64,000 nt of DNA from Croceibacterium xixiisoli (lineage in GTDB: Bacteria; Pseudomonadota; Alphaproteobacteria; Sphingomonadales; Sphingomonadaceae): positions 62,001 to 126,000 of the forward strand of contig NZ_WTYJ01000001.1 in NCBI RefSeq assembly GCF_009827305.1. The letters are read 5' to 3'. The position numbers were made by a program, and so were the translations under genes. This document shows, in pieces, positions 34,382 through 43,422 of the stretch. The number at the start of each line of letters is the position of its first letter. The first letter of the stretch is position 1. The notes under the pieces are model-generated. The model had not been told where the DNA came from. It made no database searches and saw only the letters and a program-made list of their open reading frames with translations.

Positions 34382-36106
34382 CTATTCTGCGGCCCAGCTG
34401 CCCTCGCTGCGTGGATCGGCCGCCCCGATCCAGCGGGTGCCGACCACCTGCGCAGCATTGGCCTTGAACGGCATGGCCCGTTGTTCGACCTTGTGCCCCA
34501 ACGCTTCGAGCGCTGACTGCATCGGCAGCAGCGCCGATCCCGGTTCGATGAAGATGGTGTCACCTGGCGAATAGAGGCCCGGCAGGGCGATTGCATCCTG
34601 CGCCGACAGCTTCCAGTCGAGCACCCCGATCAGCGCCTTGGCCACCTGAACCGGAATGGTGCTGCCGCCTGCTGCCCCCAATGCCAGCACGATCCGGCCA
34701 TCCGCGTCATAGACGATGGTGGGCGACATGGAACTGCGCGGGCGCTTGCTGCCTTCGACCCGATTGGCCACCGGGCGACCCGCCTCACCCGGCATCCAGC
34801 TAAAATCGGTCAGTTCGTTGTTGAGGTAGAACCCGCCGTACATCACGCCCGAACCGAACGGCCCCTCCACGGTGGAGGTATAGCTGACGACATGGCCATC
34901 CTTGTCGGCGGTCACGAAATGGCTGGTACCGCGCTCTTCCGGTCCCTGCCCCGCGCCCCAGCTCAGCGTCACCCCCTCAGGGCGGCCGGGCGCCACGCTG
35001 GCCAGCGTCGAGCCGGCGGAAATCAGCGCGCCGCGCGTGGTCAGATAATCGGACGCAGTCAGGCCAGCCAGCGGCACCTGCACGAAATCGGTGTCAGCCA
35101 GATAGCGATCACGGTCAGCATAGGCGAGCCGCTGGGATTCGGCGAACAGATGCCAGGCCGTGGGCGATTGCGGGCCCAACGCTGTCAGGTCGAAATGTTC
35201 CAGTTGTTTGAGGATGGCGTAGACCGTGGATGCGCCGGCCGATGGCGGCCCCATGCCGCAGATGCGGTAGGTCCGGTACTGGCCGCAGATCGGTGGCCTG
35301 TCCTTGGCCTGATAGGCAGAGACATCGGCGGCAGTCATCCGCCCGTCCTGCGGCGTCGCTTCGGCAATGCGGGCGGCCATGGCGGCGGCTTGGGATCCAT
35401 TGTAGAAACTGGCCACGCCCGTTTCTGACAGCCGTCGCAGGGTCACGGCCAGGTCGGGATTGCGGACCAGCGTGCCGACCGGCAGCGGTTGGCCATTGCC
35501 GTTGAAAAACAGCGCCCGGCCTCCCGCGTCGCGCGCCGCGCGATCCCTGGCCGATGTCAACGCCGCATGCAGGCGGGGGGTGATTTCGAACCCGTTGCGG
35601 GCCAGTGCGATGGCCGGCTGGAACAGCAGTGCCCAAGGCAGCTTGCCATTGCGCCGATGCGCCTCTTCCGCCAGCCGCAGATTGCCGGGCACGCCCACGC
35701 TCAGCCCGCTCACCACCGCCTGTCGGAATTGCAGCGGCTTGCCATCCTGACCCAGGAAGCGGTTGGGCGTTGCCGATGCCGGAGCGGTTTCGCGCCCGTC
35801 GATCGTGTCGATCTGATCCTGGCCGCTGCTGTGCACATAGAAACCGCCGCCGCCGATGCCGGAACTCTGCGGTTCGACCACGCTCAGCGCCAGCATGGTG
35901 GCGATGGCCGCATCGGTGGCGCTGCCGCCCTGGCGCAGCATCGCCATGCCGGCCTCGACGGCGCGGGGGTCGGCCGCGCTGACCACACCCATGGCCGGGA
36001 TGTCGGTGGATGCGGTGGTCGGGGTAATCGCGACATCATCCGCCGGAAGGGTCGCGCAGGCGGTCAGAAACAGCGGCGCGGCAAGCATCAGGCGATTTCG
36101 GAACAT
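34382..36106 (-). CDS. ggt: Gamma-glutamyltransferase, lipoprotein form
   Basis: Periplasmic Ntn hydrolase that cleaves or transfers gamma-glutamyl groups, for example from glutathione. The 574-residue precursor has a lipobox LTAC (Cys17). The catalytic threonine generated by self-cleavage is Thr394 in ERGTSHFVTADKDGHVVSYT, and SSGIGGGGF and the ETAPASA region are typical. The fold's large and small subunits (about 18-393 and 394-574) are both complete. It lies nine bases after pyrD. Confidence 0.93.
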   Translation of the reverse strand: MFRNRLMLAAPLFLTACATLPADDVAITPTTASTDIPAMGVVSAADPRAVEAGMAMLRQGGSATDAAIATMLALSVVEPQSSGIGGGGFYVHSSGQDQIDTIDGRETAPASATPNRFLGQDGKPLQFRQAVVSGLSVGVPGNLRLAEEAHRRNGKLPWALLFQPAIALARNGFEITPRLHAALTSARDRAARDAGGRALFFNGNGQPLPVGTLVRNPDLAVTLRRLSETGVASFYNGSQAAAMAARIAEATPQDGRMTAADVSAYQAKDRPPICGQYRTYRICGMGPPSAGASTVYAILKQLEHFDLTALGPQSPTAWHLFAESQRLAYADRDRYLADTDFVQVPLAGLTASDYLTTRGALISAGSTLASVAPGRPEGVTLSWGAGQGPEERGTSHFVTADKDGHVVSYTSTVEGPFGSGVMYGGFYLNNELTDFSWMPGEAGRPVANRVEGSKRPRSSMSPTIVYDADGRIVLALGAAGGSTIPVQVAKALIGVLDWKLSAQDAIALPGLYSPGDTIFIEPGSALLPMQSALEALGHKVEQRAMPFKANAAQVVGTRWIGAADPRSEGSWAAE

Positions 36107-36115
36107 GCGTTAACG

Positions 36116-37147
36116 CTATCCGGTTCCGACCGCTTCGGCAATGGCGCTGAACCCGTCGCGGCGCATGCGTTCTGCGAGCCCGCGCGTGATCTGCCGTGCG
36201 ATGCCCGGCCCGTGATAGACCATGGCGCTGTAGAGCTGGACCAGGCTGGCGCCGGCACGGATCCGCTGCCAGGCATCATCCGCATTGGCGATGCCGCCCA
36301 CCCCGATCAGCGGCATGGTGCCGCCGGTCGCGCTGCGGAAATCGCGCACCCTTTGCAGCGCCATGTCGCGCAGCGGTGCACCGGACAGGCCGCCCTGTTC
36401 CCCGGCATGGCGTGATTGCAGCGCCGGGCGCTCGATCGTGGTGTTGGATACGATCAGCGCGCCCAGTGCGCGGTCGATCGCGATGCGCGCGATGGCATCG
36501 ACATCGGCCGGCTGCAGATCGGGCGCGACCTTCAGGAACACCGGCGGACCATTGCCCCCCCTCGCGGACAATACGGCATCCAGCAACTCGCTCAGTGCCC
36601 CTTCATCCTGCAGCGCGCGCAGGCCCGGTGTGTTGGGGCTGGAGATATTGACTGCCAGATAGGAAGCATAGGGCGCCATCAGCGTCGTCATATGGGCATA
36701 ATCGGCCACCCGATCGGTCGAATCCTTGTTGGCACCGATATTGATGCCCACAATCCCGCCGCGCCCGAAACGCGCCTTCAGTCGCTTCAGCGCGGCCTGC
36801 CCGCCGTGATTGTTGAAGCCCATGCGGTTGATCACCCCCTGGTCTTCTTCCAGCCGGAACAGGCGGGGGCGCGGATTGCCGGCCTGTGGCAGCGGCGTGA
36901 TCGATCCGACCTCGGCAAAACCGAAACCCAGCCGCAACAGTGGGTCGGGCACTTCGCCATCCTTGTCGAAACCGGCGGCCATGCCCAGCGGATTGGGAAA
37001 ATCGAGACCGGCCACACGGCAGGCCAGCGGTCCCTGAGCCGGGGCAGGTTTGCCCGCTGGCAGCAGACGCAGCCCCTGCAAGGCTAGACCATGTGCCTTT
37101 TCGGCATCAAGCGCGAACAGCGCGGGGCGCAGCAGACGATAAAGCAT
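36116..37147 (-). CDS. pyrD: Dihydroorotate dehydrogenase, quinone-type (class 2)
   Basis: Membrane-associated flavoenzyme that oxidises dihydroorotate with quinone in pyrimidine synthesis. The 343 residues have an N-terminal amphipathic membrane-docking helix (YRLLRPALFALDAEKAHGLA), GLDFPNPLGMAAGFDKDGE, the FMN/substrate loop NISSPNTPGLR and GVGGIANADDAWQRIRAGA. ATG start. The upstream gap to the SUF operon is the largest gene-free stretch in the window. Confidence 0.96.
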   Translation of the reverse strand: MLYRLLRPALFALDAEKAHGLALQGLRLLPAGKPAPAQGPLACRVAGLDFPNPLGMAAGFDKDGEVPDPLLRLGFGFAEVGSITPLPQAGNPRPRLFRLEEDQGVINRMGFNNHGGQAALKRLKARFGRGGIVGINIGANKDSTDRVADYAHMTTLMAPYASYLAVNISSPNTPGLRALQDEGALSELLDAVLSARGGNGPPVFLKVAPDLQPADVDAIARIAIDRALGALIVSNTTIERPALQSRHAGEQGGLSGAPLRDMALQRVRDFRSATGGTMPLIGVGGIANADDAWQRIRAGASLVQLYSAMVYHGPGIARQITRGLAERMRRDGFSAIAEAVGTG

Positions 37148-37390
37148 GGCTCGCCAATGGCAGGGCGCAGGGGGCCTGTCGATCCATTCGGAGCGTCCAG
37201 TATCTGCGCGATGCGCTTTTTGCCCATGTCACCCGGTTGCCGTGCAAAAACAGCGCAATGCTGCACTCGCAAAAATTTTATCAAGCTTTCCAACGTGTCG
37301 CTTTCGTACAAGCGCGAATCTGGAACGCGGACTATCGGGGGCTTGCGACCCGAAGGGCTCGAGGCTTTTTTGCAACGAGTTCTTGACTTC

Positions 37391-37428
37391 AGGGGCGGTC
37401 CCGCCATGCGGAACCGCCCCTTTCTTTT
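37391..37428 (+). terminator. Orphan intrinsic terminator upstream of the SUF operon
   Basis: AGGGGCGGT pairs with ACCGCCCCT, and inside it CCGC pairs with GCGG across a CAT loop, giving 13 pairs with one mismatch, followed by TTTCTTTT. It faces the SUF direction, yet no plus-strand gene lies upstream of it. So it must end either a small RNA or an attenuated SUF leader. Confidence 0.85.
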
Positions 37429-37469
37429 GTCCATTTGAAATCCAGTCGCGAGCTCCCTAGATGCAAACC

Positions 37470-37484
37470 GGAGCGAATCGCTCC
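37470..37484. promoter_or_regulatory. Palindrome upstream of sufR, possible operator
   Basis: GGAGCGA-A-TCGCTCC is a perfect 7+7 dyad centred about 29 bases before the sufR start. The SufR-type Rrf2 regulator encoded next could bind it to autoregulate the operon. Not a known IscR consensus; assignment rests on symmetry and position. Confidence 0.4.
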
Positions 37485-37505
37485 TATTTGAAGTCAGACG
37501 GAACG

Positions 37506-37985
37506 ATGCGCCTTTCAAACATGGCCGATTATGCCGTTGTCACGATGGGCGCCGCCGCGCGCCGGGGGGAAGCTGCGCGCTTTTGCGCGGCCGATTTGGC
37601 CAGCGACACGGGTCTGCCGCTGCCGACCGTGCAGAAACTGGCCAGCCTGCTGGGGCGTGCGGGCCTGCTGCTTTCGGTTCGCGGCGCCGGGGGCGGGCTG
37701 CGGCTGGCTCGGTCGGCACAGCAGATTTCGCTGGCCGATATCGTTGAGGCGGTGGAAGGGCCGATTGCCCTGACCGCCTGCGTCGAAGCGGGTCGGCATG
37801 ATTGCACGCTGGAACAGGATTGCTCGCTCCGCCCTCGCTGGGGTGCGGTCAATGCGGCGGTTCGCGGCGCGCTCGCCGGCATGTCGCTGGCGGATATGGC
37901 ACTGACTGGCCCGGGCGTGGCTGCCGGGGCGCAGGTGAATTTGGATCAAGCTTCGGTACTCGAAGCCAATGGAATCGGGTTATGA
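37506..37985 (+). CDS. sufR: SUF operon Rrf2-family Fe-S regulator
   Basis: Winged-helix regulator of the Rrf2/IscR family that senses Fe-S supply. The 159 residues have the N-terminal helix-turn-helix ([34 protein letters not shown]), the beta-wing [11 protein letters not shown] and the cluster cysteines Cys92, Cys100 and Cys106. It matches the Xanthomonas-type SUF regulator rather than E. coli IscR. The stop overlaps the sufB start (ATGA), so the regulator heads its own target operon. Confidence 0.92.
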   Translation: MRLSNMADYAVVTMGAAARRGEAARFCAADLASDTGLPLPTVQKLASLLGRAGLLLSVRGAGGGLRLARSAQQISLADIVEAVEGPIALTACVEAGRHDCTLEQDCSLRPRWGAVNAAVRGALAGMSLADMALTGPGVAAGAQVNLDQASVLEANGIGL

Positions 37986-39463
37986 CACAGGACGTCGACA
38001 TCAGGGACCGCGAAGCCAGGGAAGCAGCTGCAAAGGCGGCTGACTATGAACATGGTTGGTCGGCCGATATCGAAACCGAATTCGCGCCCAAGGGCCTGAG
38101 TGAAGACACCGTGCGCTTCATCAGCGCCAAGAAGAACGAACCCGAATGGATGCTCGACTGGCGTCTGAAGGCATTCCGCCTGTGGCAGACGATGGAAGAA
38201 CCCGACTGGGCCAAGCTCGGCTATCCGAAAATCGATTATCAGGATGCGTTCTATTACGCCGCCCCGCGCAAGAAGCCGGCGTTGAAGAGCCTGGACGAAC
38301 TCGATCCGGAAATCCTGGCCGTTTATGAAAAGCTCGGCATCCCGATCGAGGAACAGAAGGTTCTCGCTGGGGTGGAGGGCGCGCGCAAGGTGGCAGTGGA
38401 CGCCGTGTTCGACAGCGTCAGCGTTGCCACCACCTTCCGTGACGAGCTGAAGAAGGCCGGTGTGATCTTCCTGTCGATCAGCGAAGCGATCCGCGAATAT
38501 CCCGAACTGGTGAAGAAGTGGCTCGGCCGTGTGGTGCCGCAGCGCGACAATTTCTTCGCCACGCTCAATTGCGCGGTCTTTTCCGACGGCACCTTCGTCT
38601 ACATTCCCGAAGGCGTGCGCTGCCCGATGGAACTGTCGACCTATTTCCGCATCAATGCTGAAAACACCGGCCAGTTCGAACGCACGCTGATCATCGCGGA
38701 AAAGGGCAGCTATGTGTCCTATCTCGAAGGCTGCACCGCGCCGCAGCGCGATGAAAACCAGCTGCATGCCGCCGTGGTCGAACTCGTTGCCATGGAAGAT
38801 GCAGAAATCAAATATTCGACCGTGCAGAACTGGTACCCCGGCGATGCCGAGGGCAAGGGCGGAATCTATAATTTCGTCACCAAGCGCGGCCTGTGCCAGG
38901 GCGCGCGCAGCAAGATCAGCTGGACCCAGGTGGAAACCGGCAGTGCCGTCACGTGGAAATATCCCAGCTGCGTGCTGAACGGCGAAAATTCGGTCGGCGA
39001 ATTCTATTCTGTCGCCGTGACCAACAATTTCCAGCAGGCCGATACCGGCACGAAGATGATCCACAATGGTCGCGGCAGCCGCTCGACGATCATTTCCAAG
39101 GGGATCAGCGCCGGGCGCAGCAACAATACCTATCGCGGGCTGGTGCGCGTGGCGGCCAATGCCGATGATGTGCGCAATTTCACCCAGTGCGACAGCCTGC
39201 TGCTGGGCAGCACCTGCGGCGCGCATACGGTGCCCTATATCGAAGTGAAGAACCCCAGCGCGCAGATCGAACATGAAGCCACGACCAGCAAGATCAGCGA
39301 TGATCAGCTGTTCTACGCCATGCAGCGCGGGCTTGATCAGGAGGCCGCCGTGGCGCTGATCGTCAATGGTTTCGCCAAGGAAGTGCTGCAGCAGCTGCCG
39401 ATGGAATTCGCGGTGGAAGCACAGAAACTGCTCGGCATCAGTCTGGAAGGAAGTGTGGGTTAA
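37982..39463 (+). CDS. sufB: Fe-S cluster assembly scaffold protein SufB
   Basis: Core of the SufBC2D scaffold on which clusters are built. The 493 residues contain the SufB hallmarks [61 protein letters not shown] and [20 protein letters not shown], with the cysteine Cys-Gly-Ala-His near the acceptor site. ATG overlaps the regulator stop. The stop codon shares a base with the next gene (TAATG). Confidence 0.97.
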   Translation: MTQDVDIRDREAREAAAKAADYEHGWSADIETEFAPKGLSEDTVRFISAKKNEPEWMLDWRLKAFRLWQTMEEPDWAKLGYPKIDYQDAFYYAAPRKKPALKSLDELDPEILAVYEKLGIPIEEQKVLAGVEGARKVAVDAVFDSVSVATTFRDELKKAGVIFLSISEAIREYPELVKKWLGRVVPQRDNFFATLNCAVFSDGTFVYIPEGVRCPMELSTYFRINAENTGQFERTLIIAEKGSYVSYLEGCTAPQRDENQLHAAVVELVAMEDAEIKYSTVQNWYPGDAEGKGGIYNFVTKRGLCQGARSKISWTQVETGSAVTWKYPSCVLNGENSVGEFYSVAVTNNFQQADTGTKMIHNGRGSRSTIISKGISAGRSNNTYRGLVRVAANADDVRNFTQCDSLLLGSTCGAHTVPYIEVKNPSAQIEHEATTSKISDDQLFYAMQRGLDQEAAVALIVNGFAKEVLQQLPMEFAVEAQKLLGISLEGSVG

Positions 39464-40083
39464 TGTCTGAACGCAAGACGCTGACGCTGGCAGACGCCCG
39501 GGACGATTCCGATCGTTCGCCCGATGCGCGCGCGCGCAGCTGGACGGTGTCCCCCACCCGCGCCGCCGCGCTGAAGGATCGCGCACGCGTCATGCGCCGC
39601 AATCCCACCGAAGCGCAGAAGCTGCTGTGGCAGCATCTGAAGGACAAGCAGTGCGGTTTCACCTTCAACCGCGAAGTGGTGATGGGTTCCGCCATTGTCG
39701 ATTTCGCCTGCAAGACGCGCTGGCTGGTGGTGGAAACCGGCGGCACCGGCGATGATGCCGAAGCCACGCTGGGCGCGCTGTCCGATGGCAAGCTGCAGGA
39801 TGTCGGCGTGCGGGTGCTGCGCTTTTCCGAAGATCAGGTGCTGACCGATCTCGACAGCGTGGTGAAGCAGATCAAGGATGAACTGCAGAAGCCATTCGAC
39901 AAGCCCCGGATCAGCCAGCCCGGCACCGGTCGATCTGGAGAAGGCCGGCCTGGCATGGGTTCCGGCCGCAGCCAGTCGGATGGCTATTCCGATCGCAACA
40001 ATTATCGCAACGCAGACCGGGGTGCCGGGCGTGGCCCTGCCCGCAATGGCGGCGGCCGCAATCCCGGTCGCAACGCGCGCTGA
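39463..40083 (+). CDS. DUF559-like protein inserted between sufB and sufC
   Basis: The 206 residues have a Vsr/DUF559 endonuclease-like core (about 38-140): MRRNPTEAQKLLWQHLKDK, IVDFACKTRWLVVE and VRVLRFSEDQVL. The VDF aspartate (Asp80) and Glu91 remain, but where DUF559 enzymes usually read E-x-D-G this one reads ETGG, so nuclease activity is doubtful. A 55-residue tail rich in Gly, Arg, Asn and Ser (GRGPARNGGGRNPGRNAR) resembles RNA-binding RGG tails. Start overlaps the sufB stop, so it is translated with the SUF genes. Role unknown. Confidence 0.8.
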   Translation: MSERKTLTLADARDDSDRSPDARARSWTVSPTRAAALKDRARVMRRNPTEAQKLLWQHLKDKQCGFTFNREVVMGSAIVDFACKTRWLVVETGGTGDDAEATLGALSDGKLQDVGVRVLRFSEDQVLTDLDSVVKQIKDELQKPFDKPRISQPGTGRSGEGRPGMGSGRSQSDGYSDRNNYRNADRGAGRGPARNGGGRNPGRNAR

Positions 40084-40115
40084 CCCGCTGACATCAGGCA
40101 AGATACTGAAAAGAC

Positions 40116-40859
40116 ATGATTGAAATCACGAATCTGCATGCCGAAATCGACGGCAAGAAAATCCTCAACGGCCTGAACCTGCGCGTCGATGCGGGGCAGG
40201 TGCATGCGATCATGGGCCCCAATGGCGCGGGCAAATCCACCCTGGCTTATGTGCTCGGCGGTCGGCCCGGCTATGAAATCACTGCAGGGTCGGTGGTGTT
40301 CGACGGGCAGGATCTGCTGGCACTCGATCCGCATGAACGGGCCGCTGCCGGCTTGTTCCTGGGCTTCCAGTATCCGGTCGAAATTCCCGGCGTTTCCAAT
40401 GTGCAATTCCTGCGCGAAGCGCTGAATTCGCAGCGCAAGGCGCGCGGGGAAGATCCGCTGTCGGGCGGGGATTTCCTGAAGCTGGCACGGGAAAAGGCCG
40501 GGCTGCTGCGGCTGGACATGGATATGCTCAAGCGGCCGGTGAATGTCGGTTTTTCCGGCGGGGAAAAGAAGCGCGCCGAAATGGTCCAGATGGGCATTCT
40601 CGATCCGAAATTCGCCATTCTGGATGAAACCGATTCCGGCCTGGATATCGATGCGCTGCGGATCGTGGGCGAAGGCATCAATGCGATCATGCGCCGCCCG
40701 GACAAGGGCGTGCTGCTGATCACCCATTACCAGCGCCTGCTCGATTATGTCCGGCCCGACGTGGTGCATGTGCTGGCTGCCGGCCGCATCGTGAAGAGCG
40801 GAGGCGCGGAGCTGGCGCTCGAACTCGAACGGGACGGCTATGAGGCGGTGGTCGCGTGA
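40116..40859 (+). CDS. sufC: SUF ATPase SufC
   Basis: ABC-type ATPase of the SufBC2D complex, soluble and not a transporter subunit. The 247 residues show Walker A GPNGAGKST, the SufC-specific Q-loop area FLGFQYPVEIPGVSN, signature FSGGEKKRAEMVQM and Walker B with LDETDSGLDIDALR. The stop overlaps the sufD GTG start, keeping the two in fixed ratio. Confidence 0.97.
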   Translation: MIEITNLHAEIDGKKILNGLNLRVDAGQVHAIMGPNGAGKSTLAYVLGGRPGYEITAGSVVFDGQDLLALDPHERAAAGLFLGFQYPVEIPGVSNVQFLREALNSQRKARGEDPLSGGDFLKLAREKAGLLRLDMDMLKRPVNVGFSGGEKKRAEMVQMGILDPKFAILDETDSGLDIDALRIVGEGINAIMRRPDKGVLLITHYQRLLDYVRPDVVHVLAAGRIVKSGGAELALELERDGYEAVVA

Positions 40860-41653
40860 GCAGTTTCGTGCGCCCGACCTGGAAGGATGAGGAATGGCGC
40901 TATGCCGATTTCGGCGCGCTTGACCGCATAGAGCCGGCGGATTTCGACGGCTGGCGCCAGGTCGATGTCCCGGCTGGCGAAACCTTCCGCGACAGCTTCG
41001 TGCTGGACGGCACCACGCCCGATTTGCGCCGCTTGCGCATCCAGGTGGGCGAAGGCGGCCGGGCCGAAATCTTCGCCGTCAATTCCGGCAGCGACTATGC
41101 CCGGCTTGAGGTGGAGGTGCGGCTGGCCCGTGGCGCCCATTTCCAGTTCGGCGGCGTCACTATCGGTGGCGGCGAAACAGTACGCGAATTCGTCACCCGC
41201 ATCGCCCATGCCGAACCCGAAGCGACATCGGACCAGGTGATCCGTGCGGTCCACTGGAACCAGGCAACCGGCAATTTCCTCGGCCGCATCGAAGTGGTGC
41301 GCGACGCGCAGAAGACCGACGCAGCGCAGGATTTCAAGGGCCTGCTGCTGGATCGCGGCGCCTCTGCCAATGCCCGGCCGGAACTGGAAATCTACGCCGA
41401 CGATGTGAAATGCGCCCATGGCGCGGCCATCGGCCAGCTGGATGAAATGGCCCGCTTCTACATGGCCGCGCGCGGCATCGCGCCCGATGTGGCCAAGAAG
41501 CTGCTGGTCCGCGCCTTCATCGCCGATGCCTTTGCCGCGCTGGAAGACGACGATCAGCAGGAACGCCTGCTCGATGCTGCGCTGGCGGTGCTGGGCGATA
41601 CGCTGGAAGGCGACGCGCTGGACGTTATTGCCTTGGCCGGTGAAACCGCATGA
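40856..41653 (+). CDS. sufD: SUF scaffold partner SufD (GTG start)
   Basis: Partner of SufB in the cluster scaffold. The 265 residues are much shorter than E. coli SufD (423). They lack most of the N-terminal helical region but keep the beta-helix core and the C-terminal SufBD segment (DDVKCAHGAAIGQLDEMARFYM, ARGIAPDVAKKLLVRAFIAD). The start is GTG overlapping the sufC stop; N-terminus WKDEEWRYADFGAL is the family's usual entry motif. Short SufD is seen in other alphaproteobacteria. Confidence 0.93.
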   Translation: MSSFVRPTWKDEEWRYADFGALDRIEPADFDGWRQVDVPAGETFRDSFVLDGTTPDLRRLRIQVGEGGRAEIFAVNSGSDYARLEVEVRLARGAHFQFGGVTIGGGETVREFVTRIAHAEPEATSDQVIRAVHWNQATGNFLGRIEVVRDAQKTDAAQDFKGLLLDRGASANARPELEIYADDVKCAHGAAIGQLDEMARFYMAARGIAPDVAKKLLVRAFIADAFAALEDDDQQERLLDAALAVLGDTLEGDALDVIALAGETA

Positions 41654-42864
41654 GTGATCTGGCCGCCATCAGCCGCAAGGCGAATTTCCCCGGTCTGGTG
41701 AATGCCGACGGCAGCGTGTGGCATTATCTCGATTCGGCTGCCACGGCGCAGAAACCGCAGATCGTGATCGATGCCGTGGCGCGCGCGATGGGCGCGGACT
41801 ATGCCACTGTCCATCGCGGGGTCTATGCCCGCTCGGCCGACATGACGCTCGCGTTCGAGGCAGCCCGTCGCCGTATTGCCCATTTCATCGGCGGACAGGA
41901 AGAAGAGCTGGTCTTTACCCGTGGCGCGAGCGAGGCGATCAACCTCGTGGCGCAGAGCTGGGGCGCGGCCAATCTGAAGCAGGGCGACCGCATCCTGCTG
42001 TCGCAGCTGGAACATCATTCCAACATCGTGCCCTGGCAATTGCTGCAGGACCGGATCGGCTTTGCCATCGACGTCTGCCCGCTGACGGACGAAGGGCTGA
42101 TCGATCTCGATGCCGCCGAACGGATGCTGACACCGCAGCATCGGCTGGTCGCCTTCGCGCATGTGTCCAACGTGCTCGGCTCCATGCTTGATGCGCGCCG
42201 TGCGGCCGATCTGGCCCATGGCGTAGGCGCGCTGCTGCTGCTCGATGGCTGCCAGGCGCTGGCCAGGCTGCCGGTCGATGTCGCGGCGCTGGATTGCGAT
42301 TTCTACGTCTTTTCCGCGCACAAGCTCTATGGCCCCACCGGCATTGGCGGGCTGTGGGCGAAGCGCGATATACTCTCGCAGATGCCGCCATGGCAGGGCG
42401 GCGGATCGATGATTGATCGAGTCACCTTTGCCCGCACCACCTATGCCCCGGCACCGCAGCGTTTCGAAGCCGGGACCCCGGCCATTGTTGAGGCAATCGG
42501 CTTTGCGGCCGCCTGCGATTACGTCGCTGGCATCGGTCTGGAGGCGGTGCATGCGCATGAATCGGCGCTGGTTGAACAGACCCGCGCCGCCCTGCGCGGC
42601 ATGAACGATGTCACGCTGTTCGGGCCGGAAGACAGCGCCGGAATCGTCAGCTTTGCGATCGATGGGGTTCATCCGCACGATCTGGGCACCATATTGGATG
42701 AAGAACATGTCGCCATCCGCGCCGGGCACCATTGTGCTCAACCGCTGATGGAGCATCTGGGCGTTCCCGCCACCGCGCGGGCCAGTTTCGGCATTTACAG
42801 TGATGAAGACGATGTCGCGGCGCTGCTGCGCGGCATCGAGAGAACCAAGAGGATCTTCGGATGA
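41650..42864 (+). CDS. sufS: Cysteine desulfurase SufS
   Basis: PLP enzyme that takes sulfur from cysteine for cluster assembly. The 404 residues contain YLDSAATAQKP, TRGASEAINLVAQSWG, the PLP lysine in FSAHKLYGPTGIGGLW, and the persulfide cysteine in IRAGHHCAQPLM. SufS-type (class II) enzymes usually work with SufE or SufU; no separate sulfur acceptor gene is present in this operon. Start and stop both overlap neighbours (ATGA). Confidence 0.96.
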   Translation: MSDLAAISRKANFPGLVNADGSVWHYLDSAATAQKPQIVIDAVARAMGADYATVHRGVYARSADMTLAFEAARRRIAHFIGGQEEELVFTRGASEAINLVAQSWGAANLKQGDRILLSQLEHHSNIVPWQLLQDRIGFAIDVCPLTDEGLIDLDAAERMLTPQHRLVAFAHVSNVLGSMLDARRAADLAHGVGALLLLDGCQALARLPVDVAALDCDFYVFSAHKLYGPTGIGGLWAKRDILSQMPPWQGGGSMIDRVTFARTTYAPAPQRFEAGTPAIVEAIGFAAACDYVAGIGLEAVHAHESALVEQTRAALRGMNDVTLFGPEDSAGIVSFAIDGVHPHDLGTILDEEHVAIRAGHHCAQPLMEHLGVPATARASFGIYSDEDDVAALLRGIERTKRIFG

Positions 42865-43406
42865 GCGAAGGGGCAAGACAGTTCGAGGTCGAGGAAGTGG
42901 ACGGCGTACCGCCGCCGCCGCGTGCCCGCGTGGAAGATGGGGCCGAAGACGGCGTGAACCATGCCCATGACCACAGCGATCATGATCACGCCCCCACAGC
43001 AGAGCCGGCAGTAGTTGCCGAAGCTCCGGCACCCCGGCAGAAGGATTATCTGACCGGTTTCCTGCAGCAGACGCCGAGCGATGTTGCATCGGGTGAACCG
43101 GGCGGCGCGCTGTATGAATCGGTGATCAATGCGCTGAAGGACATCTTCGACCCGGAAATTCCGGTGAACATTTATGATCTGGGCCTGATCTATGGCGTCG
43201 ACATCACCGATGATGGCGATGTGGCGATCACCATGACGCTGACGACGCCGCATTGCCCGGTGGCCGAATCCATGCCGGGCGAAGTGGAAATGCGCGCCAG
43301 TGCCGTGCCCGGCGTGCGCGATGCGCAGGTCAATCTGGTGTGGGATCCGCCGTGGGACCCCGCGAAGATGAGCGATGAGGCTCGCCTCGAACTCGGAATG
43401 CTGTGA
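42861..43406 (+). CDS. sufT: SUF operon MIP18/DUF59 protein (SufT-like) with His-rich N-terminus
   Basis: The 181 residues have two parts. The C-terminal 100 are a MIP18/DUF59 domain with DPEIPVNIYDLGLIYGV and TTPHCPVAESMPGEVEMRA, the type that helps Fe-S maturation. The N-terminal 80 are acidic and disordered with a HAHDHSDHDHA cluster that could bind metal. The His/Asp cluster is not part of the core family and may be a lineage-specific metal-binding extension. Overlaps the sufS stop. Confidence 0.9.
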   Translation: MSEGARQFEVEEVDGVPPPPRARVEDGAEDGVNHAHDHSDHDHAPTAEPAVVAEAPAPRQKDYLTGFLQQTPSDVASGEPGGALYESVINALKDIFDPEIPVNIYDLGLIYGVDITDDGDVAITMTLTTPHCPVAESMPGEVEMRASAVPGVRDAQVNLVWDPPWDPAKMSDEARLELGML

Positions 43407-43422
43407 CGCAAAAGGACAGCCG

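Larger units (their letters stand above)
37148..37505. other. Gene-free region between pyrD and the SUF operon
   Basis: The 358 bases hold no convincing protein gene. They contain, in plus-strand order, a partly paired CCCGAAGGG hairpin followed by TTTTTT (about 37339-37372), a very strong intrinsic terminator (37391-37428), a duplicated ATTTGAA(A/G)TC motif (37433 and 37486) and a 15-bp palindrome just before sufR. No convincing promoter was found on either strand. Confidence 0.6.

Noticed and set aside
24000-36000. Possible mobile element or genomic island
   Set aside because: No transposase, integrase or tRNA attachment site; all genes are housekeeping-type with uniform style.
37383-37388. 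TTGACT as a -35 box upstream of the SUF operon
   Set aside because: No -10-like hexamer 16-18 bases downstream; the interval is occupied by the terminator stem.
37091-37438. Plus-strand 115-codon open frame before sufR
   Set aside because: Starts inside pyrD and ends past the terminator hairpin; no ribosome site or coding pattern.
37946-39586. 546-codon frame antisense to sufB
   Set aside because: SufB is unmistakable on the plus strand and continuous with its operon.
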